From Sphingomonas cannabina (lineage in GTDB: Bacteria > Pseudomonadota > Alphaproteobacteria > Sphingomonadales > Sphingomonadaceae), in assembly GCF_021391395.1 (NCBI RefSeq), contig NZ_CP090059.1:124001-188000 (forward strand): a stretch of DNA of 64,000 bases, written 5' to 3'. Shown in pieces: positions 18,677-26,556 of the stretch. The first letter of the stretch is position 1, and each line of letters begins with the position of its first letter. The notes below the pieces were generated by a model. That model saw only the letters and a program-made list of their open reading frames with translations, was not told where the DNA came from and ran no database searches. The translations under genes were made by a program, and so were the position numbers.

Positions 18677-19087
18677 GCAGACAAACCCCCTTGTTGCCAG
18701 ACTGACGTCTAGGATCGACCCGTCGAAGGGGATGGATGAGCGCGAAACCCTGCTTTCGCCATGACCCGCCCCTTTATCCAGATCGGATACATTCAGACTA
18801 GGTCCATCTTCGGGAGAAGTTCAATATGGTGTTACAAAATTTTTCAATCGACATTAGTAAATGTGTAATAAACCAAGTAGGAATTAGCTAGACAATATCA
18901 ACTGTATACGATTGCATACTATTTCCTACTAAATTCTACTGTTCTTCCGCGACACATTTTGTTGCGAATAAGTGCATATGAGCCGACGACTCGGGCGATC
19001 GACGGACTTGCGCGAATGCCAAGAAGGGCCGGATCGGAGATCGACTCCGATATGGCGGAGAACGGTAGCCGCGGCTTCTGCGGAGCG
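18677..19087. promoter_or_regulatory. AT-rich intergenic region with inverted repeats
   Basis: No gene is seen. The part between about 18,800 and 18,960 is clearly AT-richer than its surroundings and contains an inverted repeat AGTAGGAA (18876-18883) / TTCCTACT (18923-18930). It also has a short dyad ACATT-AGTA-AATGT near 18851. The region lies between the OmpR-type regulator gene and the secreted protein/adhesin genes, so it probably contains their promoter and regulator-binding sites. Confidence 0.4.
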
Positions 19088-19807
19088 CTAGCGGGCGGGC
19101 GTCCTGCGCCGTTCCAGCCGGATCGGAGCGGAGAAGAGGTAGCCGCGGCCATGCACGGTCTGGATCGGGGCGGGATCGCCGGTCGCCTTTTCGATCTTGC
19201 GCCTGAGCCGGCGGATCACGGCGTCCAGATTCTTGTCGCCGGCCTGGTCGGTGCCGTAACCGAGCTCCGCGCGAAGCTCCGCACGCGCGATCACCGCACC
19301 GGATTGGATCAGCAGTCGCTGGACGAACCGCGTTTCCACAGCGGTCAGCTTCACCAGCCTTCGGTTCGGAGCCTGCAGCGTCCAATGGACCGGATCGAAG
19401 AACCAGCGCGGCTCCGCTGTCACGGGTGCCGGAACACGCATTTCGCCGCGGACGATCCGCCGGGCGAGGCTGTGCACCCCGTGAACCAGCTCATCGCCGG
19501 CGACTGGTTTCGCCAGGTGGAGATCGACGCCGCTCTCGAACGCTCCGATCCGATCCTGCGGCCGGTTGCCGACGGTAAGCAGAATGATGCCGACACCGCC
19601 CTTTCGGCGCAGCCAGGACGCGATCTCCAGCCCGACCTGATCGGACGGGCCGGCATCGATCACGACGATGTCATAGCTGTCCATCGCCATGCTTCGATAG
19701 AACTCCAGCGCCGACCCGGCGCCTTCAGCCTCGAAGCCCTCACGCCGCAGGCGTTTGTGCAATGGCTCATCGGAACCCGCCCCCTCTTCAAGAACGATGA
19801 TACGCAT
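19088..19807 (-). CDS. OmpR/PhoB-type response regulator
   Basis: Transcription factor of 239 aa with an N-terminal receiver domain and a C-terminal winged helix. The presumed phospho-acceptor is in VVIDAGPSDQVGLE; conserved Thr and Lys are in LLTVGNRP and HLAKPV. The usual acidic Asp pair near the N-terminus is replaced by Glu-Glu (IVLEEG). The DNA-binding domain from about residue 140 shows LTAVETRFVQRLL, NLDAVIRRLRRKIE and TVHGRGYLF. No histidine kinase is adjacent. It is the first of the minus-strand genes leading into the adhesin, so it is the obvious candidate to control them. Confidence 0.85.
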   Translation of the reverse strand: MRIIVLEEGAGSDEPLHKRLRREGFEAEGAGSALEFYRSMAMDSYDIVVIDAGPSDQVGLEIASWLRRKGGVGIILLTVGNRPQDRIGAFESGVDLHLAKPVAGDELVHGVHSLARRIVRGEMRVPAPVTAEPRWFFDPVHWTLQAPNRRLVKLTAVETRFVQRLLIQSGAVIARAELRAELGYGTDQAGDKNLDAVIRRLRRKIEKATGDPAPIQTVHGRGYLFSAPIRLERRRTPAR

Positions 19808-20071
19808 TCAAGCCACCATGTTCATGGGTAGGGACCGGCGCGGCGAGCAAACTGGAATTCGCTGCATGATCAGATGCTTATGATGATTTGGCTGTTGAGG
19901 CGGTAGAGGCGCTCGCCGCGTCCAGCAACCTTGATACGCACATCACGGGCCTGCACATCGCCGATCCTTTGCTTGGCAGCGATATTGAACGAAATTTGAG
20001 CTAAGGAACAGTTAGCGCTCTCATATTTTTTAGCTTATTTTACAATTGAGTAGACAAGGATACTATCCTAT

Positions 20072-20692
20072 CTATCTTGATTTGGCTCGCCAAGGCCAAG
20101 CATTCGCGATCTCCACGCTGTTACGCGGCCGCCTGAGAATTCGCGAGTGGAATTGGCTTTCCTCAGCAGCCTTGAGGCGGCGGCTGTCCTCGACCTTTTC
20201 GATTTCGCTGGCGGCGTCAGTCCTTTCTGGGTGAGCTGGAGAGACGCCCGTCCTCCTACCTTCGTCCATTCGGCGAGGCGCTCGCCGACCACGAAGTCGA
20301 TCGCGCGTGCAAATGCCTGCCTCCCCCGGCCGCGAAGTTGCGATGGCGGTTACTCCTACGCTCGCGACCGCTGCCTGACGGCGATGCTGCCTTGCGCGCG
20401 GAAACCTCGTTGAAGGAGCAATTTGATCGCTCTTACCGAAGCCTCGGTGGGGAGGTTCTTCTTGTGTAATGAGAAAAACCTGGCCGTAGAGTTTGCCAAG
20501 GTCTCGACCTGCTAGACGGTCTCGAAATTCAAAGAGCTTCTGCTTGTTGCGGTCTATGCCGACGCTCACTGGCAGCTCGGTTGCAACGCGATTTGGGTCG
20601 TTACGATTACATAACTGCCACAGGGCCGAACGGGCAATCTTCAAAAACCGCAGAAAACTGGCGCGCCCGGCGTGAATTTGGTGGGCACTCAA
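20072..20692 (-). pseudogene. Frameshifted gene remnant, unknown family
   Basis: Protein-like sequence is split over frames. One frame reads ELPVSVGIDRNKQKLFEF and then YGQVFLITQEEPP. Removing one C from the C-run near 20447 lets it continue as TEASVRAIKLLLQRGF up to a stop. Further on, a second frame reads FARAIDFVVGERLAEW and LQLTQKGLT, and the first frame resumes as ASEIEKVEDSRRLKAAEE. Each piece looks like real protein, and no single frame covers all of them. The last part resembles a winged-helix C-terminus ending in an LT-x-KG turn. I cannot name the family. It reads as a dead gene in a recombination-prone stretch. Confidence 0.35.
20644..20672. repeat. Degenerate copy of the tRNA-Arg 3'-end junction
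   Basis: This 29-base sequence matches 42648-42676 at 25 of 29 positions in the same orientation. All four differences are G here versus A there. At 42.65 kb this sequence covers the last bases of a tRNA-Arg 3' end plus its immediate downstream flank. It may be the worn left scar of an older tRNA-targeted insertion. Confidence 0.45.
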
Positions 20693-20881
20693 ATCATTGG
20701 GGAATCTCTGTACCGGTGAACCGCTGACGACCGCTTTGCGCCCTCATTTCGGTCATTCCGCCGGGTCGCCCGCGATCCCGAAACCTGCCGTTCGTTCAGG
20801 TGACGATCGACCGTCCGTTATTGGGTGGATTGCCGACGTGCGGCATTTGCGTCTTAGCGAAGTAAGCGGACGCTGCTCCGA

Positions 20882-21115
20882 CTAACCGCTACGCACGATC
20901 CTGAAAGCTAAATAGCCCGCCACTGCTAGCACCGCACAGATCAGAGCGATGGCGCCGGGGGTCAAATACATATTCGAAACAGCGGACGATAAGGTCCACC
21001 GCGTCGGTGGTGGCGGGTTGGCCGGATCGAACAAAACGGCGTGGGTGCGGATTGGGATGATGAAAAAGATCAGTCCGGCCGTCACGATTACGAGAATCCC
21101 GAGCTTCCACCACAT
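20882..21115 (-). CDS. Small two-helix membrane protein, unknown function
   Basis: A 77-aa protein starting MWWKLGILVIVTAGLIFFII at 21115; an in-frame ATG at 21154 would add 13 polar residues. Two hydrophobic helices (residues about 5-20 and 52-72) flank a short Pro-rich loop with DPANPPPPTRW. I do not recognise a family. It sits alone between a gene-poor stretch and the ferritin-like gene, and no operon partner is evident. Confidence 0.5.
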   Translation of the reverse strand: MWWKLGILVIVTAGLIFFIIPIRTHAVLFDPANPPPPTRWTLSSAVSNMYLTPGAIALICAVLAVAGYLAFRIVRSG

Positions 21116-21354
21116 ACGATCAACCAACTCCGTCCGCTTTCGGGAAGGCTGCACGAAGACGAAAGCGTCCGCAACTGGGGCGTGAGCGAACGCTCGACCG
21201 TGGACACCCGGATCTGACGGCCACGCGCCTCATAGCGGTCATTCCGCATCCTCGTGGCTCTGCCCGAAAGCTGACGCTGTTCGCCAGTTGGTCTGTGATC
21301 GAGATTGGCCGAAAGCTTGGGTCGCGACACACGCCGTTATCGCTGCTCGATCCT

Positions 21355-22596
21355 TCATAAGGCACGAAGGCGATCGGCTTGGCTCTGCAGGATCTGCGCA
21401 ACCCGAACACAATTTGGATCGGCCGGGTCCATCGCCTCGACAGCAGTCAGCAATTGATCGAGGCGCTCGGTATATATCTCGTGCGCGCTAGTCCCTTGGG
21501 GAAGCGAGGCAGCCTCGCGCGGTGCCGTGAACGAGATCCCCGCCTTGCATTCGGGATGCGAGGAACCGGCAGGCAAGCGAGCAGCACGCTCGCCCATTGC
21601 GCCGATGGCGTGCATCAGCCCGACCGCGCAGGCGACGTAGGTCGCTTTACGGGGATCCGGTCGAGGAACGGCATAAGCTCCGGCAAGAAGGCGGAGTGCC
21701 AACGCATAAATAGCGTTCGCTGCGTCGACGGTGGCGACGGCTTCGGCATTCTCCAGCCAGACTTTTCCATCGGGATGGGGAGGCTTGCGCAGAACAGGAT
21801 TGACCGCGGCAGGATGTGCCGGCGCGAAATCGGGGTTCGCAGCCCTGAGCTGCCGCAGCTCCGATCGTACCGCCAGGAAGCGCGCGAAGTGCGAATTCTC
21901 CCGGTGGTCCGGAGCGCCTTCGCCTTCCACCACGATCTCGGTGAGCGCCGCCAGCGCGCTGTCGAGATCGGTGACCGCCCTGGCGCCCTTGAGACGGTTC
22001 TCCGCTTCGGTGAGTTGGAGCGCAGGATCCCCGCAGAAGACGGTCTTCTCTCCCAATGCGGCGACAAGCGCCCGCAAGTCCGATTCCACGCGTTGGTAGA
22101 AGTCGCCGATCGTGGCGTAGTCGAAACCAGTGGGCGTCAGGCGCAGCGCAGCCGGCGTGCGGGGGCCGGTCACCGGTGCCGCAAATCCTTCACCGTCCGG
22201 CTCATCGGACGTGTCGGGCCGCTCAAGATAGATGAAGTGCTGGATTACGTCTTCGCTGAAGGGAGCGAGCTTTACGACGATGTTCGCCGGCAGATAGCCG
22301 GCCTCGAGCGGGAAGTTGGTGCGGCCGAACCGCGGCGCTCCGCCCAGTGCCGAGGTGAGATTCCAGACCGCCGCCAAATGGCTCATCTCGTCGACCGCGA
22401 CACCGAGAATCGTATGACGCCAGCGCGCCACGGCTTCCGCCTCGGACGCGCTCAATCCTTCCGCCTCGCCGGCCTTCAGGCTGAAGGCGGCGTAGAGATA
22501 GGTGCACATCAGGTTCTGCTCGAGCTCCGCCGCTTCGTACAGCGCGTGCAGCAATGCCTCCCGTGTGACCGGGAAACTGTCTTTCGGGATCACCAT
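21355..22596 (-). CDS. Ferritin-like (VioB/iminophenyl-pyruvate dimer synthase-type) protein
   Basis: A 413-aa protein with an N-terminal diiron-type helical bundle: LYEAAELEQNLMCTYLYAAFS at about residues 16-36 and VAVDEMSHLAAVWNL at about residues 70-85 supply Glu and E-x2-H ligands. Helices continue through the middle (IGDFYQRVESDLRALV), and a second helical half contains IYALALRLLAGAYAV. The family includes the iminophenyl-pyruvate dimer synthases of violacein and indolocarbazole pathways, but no other pathway gene is visible here. Free-standing homologues are usually of unknown function. It ends 41 bases upstream of, and on the same strand as, the SDR fusion gene, with which it may be co-transcribed. 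Confidence 0.7.
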   Translation of the reverse strand: MVIPKDSFPVTREALLHALYEAAELEQNLMCTYLYAAFSLKAGEAEGLSASEAEAVARWRHTILGVAVDEMSHLAAVWNLTSALGGAPRFGRTNFPLEAGYLPANIVVKLAPFSEDVIQHFIYLERPDTSDEPDGEGFAAPVTGPRTPAALRLTPTGFDYATIGDFYQRVESDLRALVAALGEKTVFCGDPALQLTEAENRLKGARAVTDLDSALAALTEIVVEGEGAPDHRENSHFARFLAVRSELRQLRAANPDFAPAHPAAVNPVLRKPPHPDGKVWLENAEAVATVDAANAIYALALRLLAGAYAVPRPDPRKATYVACAVGLMHAIGAMGERAARLPAGSSHPECKAGISFTAPREAASLPQGTSAHEIYTERLDQLLTAVEAMDPADPNCVRVAQILQSQADRLRAL

Positions 22597-22637
22597 GATT
22601 ACGCTCTCCGGGGTTTCAGTATGTCCGTCAGGCTTGG

Positions 22638-23489
22638 CTACTCGCCTGCCGCCGCCTCGATCGGCGCAGCGACCTCATCAGGACGCGAGACCATCAGCGC
22701 GTGCGAGGCGCGGCCCACCTCGACGGGGGCACGCCCGTCCCGAGAGGGTAGGTTGGCGATCCACCGGTCGAAATCTATGGCGCCAAGGCGCGCGCCCGCC
22801 CCGGGGAGGAGCGTGTCATCGGCAAGCCTGACGCCGAAATAGGGCGCTTCGGGATCGGCAACCACGCGCCGCGGATCGCCATCATGCCTGAGTAAGCGCG
22901 CGACCAGCTCGTTGATGCGGAAAACCTCGGGTCCGGCCACTTCGACTATGTCGTCGATCGGTCTTGCGAGCGCCGTCTCGACTACCGTCGCCGCGACCTC
23001 TTGTGCCGCGATCGGCTGGAAGTGCGCCAGAGGGAGACGGACCAAATCCCCTTCGGTGGCGGACTGCGCGATACTGCGGAGGAATTCGAAGAACTGCGTA
23101 GCGTACAGGAGCGTCCAGGGGATACCCGAATCCTTGATCAGCCATTCCTGGACCTGCTTCGCGCGAAAATAGCCGCTGTCCTGCAGGCGATCGGTCCCCA
23201 CCACCGACAGCGCGACATGGTGGCGGACGCCGGCGGCCTTTTCCGCCGCGGCGATGTTCCGCCCTGCGGTCAGGAAAAAGTCCATTGCCGGCTTGTCGTC
23301 GAACGAGGGCGAGTTCGAGACGTCGACGACCACGTCCGATCCGTCCAGCGCGCGGTCGAGACCTTCGCCGGTCAGCGTGTTCACACCGGTGTTCGGCGCC
23401 GCGGCAAGCGCGTCATGACCTTGCCCGACGAGCGAGGCGACGATCTTCGATCCGATCAGGCCGGTTCCACCAATGACGACGATCTTCAT
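22638..23489 (-). CDS. NAD(P)-binding SDR fused to the tail of an alpha/beta hydrolase
   Basis: A 283-aa atypical short-chain dehydrogenase of the NmrA-like type. The Rossmann motif GGTGLIGSK is at residues 7-15 and a YxxxK pair lies in SGYFRAK. It is roughly 80 percent identical by eye to the SDR at 37851 up to RWIANLP, where that protein ends. Here the frame continues another 35 residues, and the last part (ASHALMVSRPDEV) matches the C-terminus of the hydrolase at 41814 (ASHALMISRPDEV), also at the DNA level. The gene therefore looks like a deletion joint between an SDR and a hydrolase gene. The SDR half appears complete, so it may still be active; the tail is probably non-functional. Confidence 0.8.
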   Translation of the reverse strand: MKIVVIGGTGLIGSKIVASLVGQGHDALAAAPNTGVNTLTGEGLDRALDGSDVVVDVSNSPSFDDKPAMDFFLTAGRNIAAAEKAAGVRHHVALSVVGTDRLQDSGYFRAKQVQEWLIKDSGIPWTLLYATQFFEFLRSIAQSATEGDLVRLPLAHFQPIAAQEVAATVVETALARPIDDIVEVAGPEVFRINELVARLLRHDGDPRRVVADPEAPYFGVRLADDTLLPGAGARLGAIDFDRWIANLPSRDGRAPVEVGRASHALMVSRPDEVAAPIEAAAGE

Positions 23490-23781
23490 GCGGGCTGCCC
23501 CTTCCTGTCGGCGACAACGAGAAAAATGGCGCGGTTGGGTGGATCGCGGCCATCATCCCGAGGATTGCATGGCGCTCGCCAATCGGCAGGCGGACCACAC
23601 CCTTGGACGAGGTCGGGTGCTGCCATTTGGCAGATGCGATCGGAGCATTCGCGCCGCAAAGACGCCACGGCTCGGCGCGAGCGCCGGATCAGCTTGAGGA
23701 GCCGGTGTCGAACGGCCGAGTTTAATTTGAAGTGCGCGAGCGATCGTCGCTGGAACTGCCCATCACCTGAAGGATACGGAC

Positions 23782-24165
23782 ATGCTCAAGGATCATGCAT
23801 CGTCGGCGATCGTGCCGTGCGCCGATCTCGCTCGGGCCAAGGACTTCTATGGCAGGATACTTGGCTTGCCGCTGGTCGCCGACCACGGCAACGGCTTTGT
23901 CTTCGGAACCGGTGCGACAAAGCTCAACGTCTATCTCAGCGACTACGCGGGCACCAATCAGGCAAACGCCGTCGTCTGGGCGGTCGGCGACGAACTTGAG
24001 GCAATCGCCGCGGACTTGCGTGCTAAAGGGGTGACGCTGGACGAATATCCCGACGGCTTCGACAGGGTCGTTGACGGGGTTCATGTCAGCGGCGCGTTCA
24101 GCGTGATCTGGTTCAAGGATCCCGACGGCAACATCCTGCACCTTACCAGCGGTAATGCCAACTGA
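23782..24165 (+). CDS. VOC-family (glyoxalase-like) protein
   Basis: A 127-aa single-domain protein of the vicinal oxygen chelate superfamily. It shows the paired beta-alpha-beta-beta-beta units: SAIVPCADLARAKDFYGRIL at the N-terminus and FSVIWFKDPDGNILHL at the C-terminus, the latter the typical metal-ligand strand. Such small proteins act as glyoxalases, dioxygenases or resistance proteins; the substrate here is unknown. It is transcribed away from the SDR fusion gene, with about 290 bases between them holding no other gene. Confidence 0.8.
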   Translation: MLKDHASSAIVPCADLARAKDFYGRILGLPLVADHGNGFVFGTGATKLNVYLSDYAGTNQANAVVWAVGDELEAIAADLRAKGVTLDEYPDGFDRVVDGVHVSGAFSVIWFKDPDGNILHLTSGNAN

Positions 24166-24360
24166 GGCCGATCGTGACTTTCTCGTGCAGCCGCCCCGGC
24201 AAAAGCGGCGGAATCCGCACCTCCTTGACCAAGCGCTGCACCAGGCCGCCGGGCGTTCCGCCAGGTGGCAACATGCCGGCGTGGAGGTAAGGCACTGCTT
24301 TGGAATAGATGTCTCGAGGGCGCCGGCGCCGTACCAAACGGATCTGCCCAGGAGACGAGC

Positions 24361-25299
24361 TTGCCCGACCGCCTTTTGAACAAGTTTCCATTCGCTCTCA
24401 TGGTGGCTGCCTTGCTCGCGGTATCTGTACCCGCCCAGGCACAGGAGCTGCCCTATCCGGCCGAATTCCGCACGGAGGAGATCGAAGCGAATGGCGTGAC
24501 GATTCACGTGCGCATCGGCGGCAATGGGCCGGCGATTGTCCTGATCCACGGTTTTGGCGAGAGTGGCGATATGTGGGCTCCGCTGGCGGCAAGCCTGGTC
24601 CGCAATCACACCGTCATCGTGCCCGATCTTCGCGGCATGGGGCGATCGTCGAAGCCGGCGTGCGGCTTCTCGAAGATGAACCAGGCTACCGACATCGCGG
24701 AGGTGATGGACGCGCTGAAAGTCGTGCAATCCGACATCGTTGCACATGATGTTGGCAACATGGTCGCCTTTGCCTTTGCGGAAAAATACCCGGACCGTGT
24801 TACCAAGCTCGTAGTGATCGATGCGCCGATCCCCGGGATCGGCTCGTGGGAAGAGATCGTAAAGAGCCCGGCGACCTGGCATTTCCGTTTTGGCGGCCCC
24901 GACATGGAGCGGCTCGTGAAGGGGCGCGAGCGCATCTATCTCGATCGCTTCTGGAACGAGTTTTCGGCGAACCCAGAGCGTTTTACGGAACGGTCGCGAC
25001 GCCATTATGCCGCGCTTTATGCGCTCCCCGGTGCGATGCACTCCGTGTTCGAGCAATATAGTGCCTTCGATCAGGATGCGAACGACAACCGAGCATGGGT
25101 GGCCGCTCACGGAAAGCTGGCGATGCCCGTGCTGGCGTTGGGCGCGGAAAAGGGTCTCGGCATGCAAATGGCGGACATCATGCGTGCCGCTGCTTCCGAT
25201 GTGACCGCCGGACTGATCCCGAACTCCGGTCACTGGGTCATGCAGGAGAACCCTGCCACAACGGTTCGACTCGTCCAGGCCTTCATCGAGAAGCGCTGA
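24361..25299 (+). CDS. Exported alpha/beta hydrolase, epoxide hydrolase/dehalogenase type
   Basis: A 312-aa hydrolase. The start was placed at TTG 24361 because AGGAGA lies five bases before it and the product then begins with a good signal peptide (PDRLLNKFPFALMVAALLAV...AQAQ). The longer frame from 24265 would add an implausible leader. The fold shows the oxyanion motif HGFGESGDMW, and the nucleophile elbow is AHDVGNMVA with Asp rather than Ser. The catalytic His is in NSGHWVMQENP. An Asp nucleophile points to epoxide hydrolases and haloalkane or haloacetate dehalogenases. The exact substrate is unknown. Confidence 0.8.
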   Translation: MPDRLLNKFPFALMVAALLAVSVPAQAQELPYPAEFRTEEIEANGVTIHVRIGGNGPAIVLIHGFGESGDMWAPLAASLVRNHTVIVPDLRGMGRSSKPACGFSKMNQATDIAEVMDALKVVQSDIVAHDVGNMVAFAFAEKYPDRVTKLVVIDAPIPGIGSWEEIVKSPATWHFRFGGPDMERLVKGRERIYLDRFWNEFSANPERFTERSRRHYAALYALPGAMHSVFEQYSAFDQDANDNRAWVAAHGKLAMPVLALGAEKGLGMQMADIMRAAASDVTAGLIPNSGHWVMQENPATTVRLVQAFIEKR

Positions 25300-25574
25300 G
25301 AAGTTCAAGAACGAGAGCTTCCCCAATAGGCAGCGCCGACATGCCCTGGTTCATGGATTGTCTCCACGATGGAGGTCATGTCCACGATGGCAAACTCGCG
25401 CTCAAGCATAGCTTCGATGCGATCTCTTCGTCCGGCTAGTCGACACCCGGCAACGGCGACAGAACCTATACCGGGGCGTGGCCGGCCCTCTCCCTTGGCC
25501 CGATCGACCGCATGCGTGCCCAAATATTATCGCCGCGGATGCCGTGTGTAGACGGCAATCAGCAGGAGACGAAC

Positions 25575-26492
25575 ATGAGCCTAGACATCGCCTCACGCCC
25601 CATGAGGCCCGGCCCCGAAGAACTGGTTCCGTCACGCTACGCGGTGCGGATCGGGGAGATCGACGTGCTGGTGGTCAGCGATGGAGTGCTGCCGCTCCCG
25701 ACCGAGATGTTGGGATACAATGCCGATCCGGGCGACCGGGCGGCCTGGCTGAACGGCATGTTCCTGCCGCCGGACGCTTTCGACTGGTCGCTGAACGCGG
25801 TCGTGGTCCGCAGCGGCGACCAGATCATCCTCGTCGATGCCGGGCTGGGCCTGGATCCGGACCTGAACCTGCCGCGGGCGGGGCAGCTGATCAAGCGACT
25901 GGAGGCCGCCGGTGTCGATCTTGCATCCGTGACCGACGTGGTGCTCACCCACATGCACATGGACCACATCGGTGGGCTGCTCGTGGACGGGGTGAAGGAC
26001 CAGCTGCGTCCGGACCTGCGGATCCATGTGGCGGCCGCCGAGGTCAAGTTCTGGGAGGCGCCCGACTTCACCCACGTCAACATGCCGGCAGGCTTCCCGG
26101 ATGCGCTGCGGGCGACCGCGAAGCGGTTCGCGCAGGAATACTACAGCCAGCTGCGGCTGTTTGATGACGAGCATGAGGTGGCGCCGGGCGTGGTCGTCCA
26201 TCGCACCGGCGGCCACACGCCCGGACACAGCGTGGTCCGCGTGATGTCCGGCGGCGATCGGTTGATCTTCGCCGGTGACGCCGTGTTCGCGGTCGGGTTC
26301 GAGCATCCCGACTGGTACAACGGCTTCGAACACGATCCGGCGGAGGCAGCTCGCGTCCGGATCGATCTTTTGAATGAGCTGGCAGCGACCGGCGAACAAC
26401 TGGTGGCCACCCACCTGCCGTTCCCGTCCGTCGGCCGGGTGGCGGTCGACGGCGACGCCTTCCGCTGGGTGCCGGCCTTCTGGGATTATTGA
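25575..26492 (+). CDS. MBL-fold metallohydrolase
   Basis: A 305-aa metallo-beta-lactamase superfamily enzyme. The start at 25575 has AGGAGA seven bases upstream. Metal-binding motifs are THMHMDHIGGL (H-x-H-x-D-H), GGHTPGHSV and FAGDAVF, plus a late His in VATHLPFPSVG. This pattern matches the lactonase/quorum-quenching-like and generic MBL hydrolases of about 300 aa. No signal peptide is visible, so it is probably cytoplasmic. The gene ends at a strong hairpin (26512-26540). Substrate unknown. Confidence 0.85.
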   Translation: MSLDIASRPMRPGPEELVPSRYAVRIGEIDVLVVSDGVLPLPTEMLGYNADPGDRAAWLNGMFLPPDAFDWSLNAVVVRSGDQIILVDAGLGLDPDLNLPRAGQLIKRLEAAGVDLASVTDVVLTHMHMDHIGGLLVDGVKDQLRPDLRIHVAAAEVKFWEAPDFTHVNMPAGFPDALRATAKRFAQEYYSQLRLFDDEHEVAPGVVVHRTGGHTPGHSVVRVMSGGDRLIFAGDAVFAVGFEHPDWYNGFEHDPAEAARVRIDLLNELAATGEQLVATHLPFPSVGRVAVDGDAFRWVPAFWDY

Positions 26493-26511
26493 TCGCTCGT
26501 TTGATCAGGGG

Positions 26512-26540
26512 CGAACCGGAGGGTGTAGCCCTCCGGTTCG
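26512..26540. terminator. Hairpin between convergent genes
   Basis: A perfect 12-base stem CGAACCGGAGGG / CCCTCCGGTTCG with a 5-base loop TGTAG. It lies between the convergent MBL hydrolase and the gene at 26557, and probably terminates both transcripts. No long T-run follows. Confidence 0.65.
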
Positions 26541-26556
26541 GCCGACAACGCCCGCG

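Larger units (their letters stand above)
19808..20881. other. Gene-poor stretch with degraded coding remnant
   Basis: About 1.07 kb without an intact gene. It holds AT-rich sequence at 19.86-20.06 kb, a frameshifted gene remnant on the minus strand (listed separately) and a degenerate copy of a tRNA-Arg 3' end (listed separately). The rest shows nothing I can assign. Confidence 0.5.

Noticed and set aside
23001..23999. Plus-strand frame of 332 codons across the SDR fusion
   Set aside because: Mostly antisense to the SDR and then overlapping the VOC gene out of frame; no recognisable features.
24265..24360. ATG at 24265 as the start of the dehalogenase-type hydrolase
   Set aside because: It would add 32 non-homologous residues before a signal peptide and has no ribosome-binding site; TTG 24361 has AGGAGA at the right distance.
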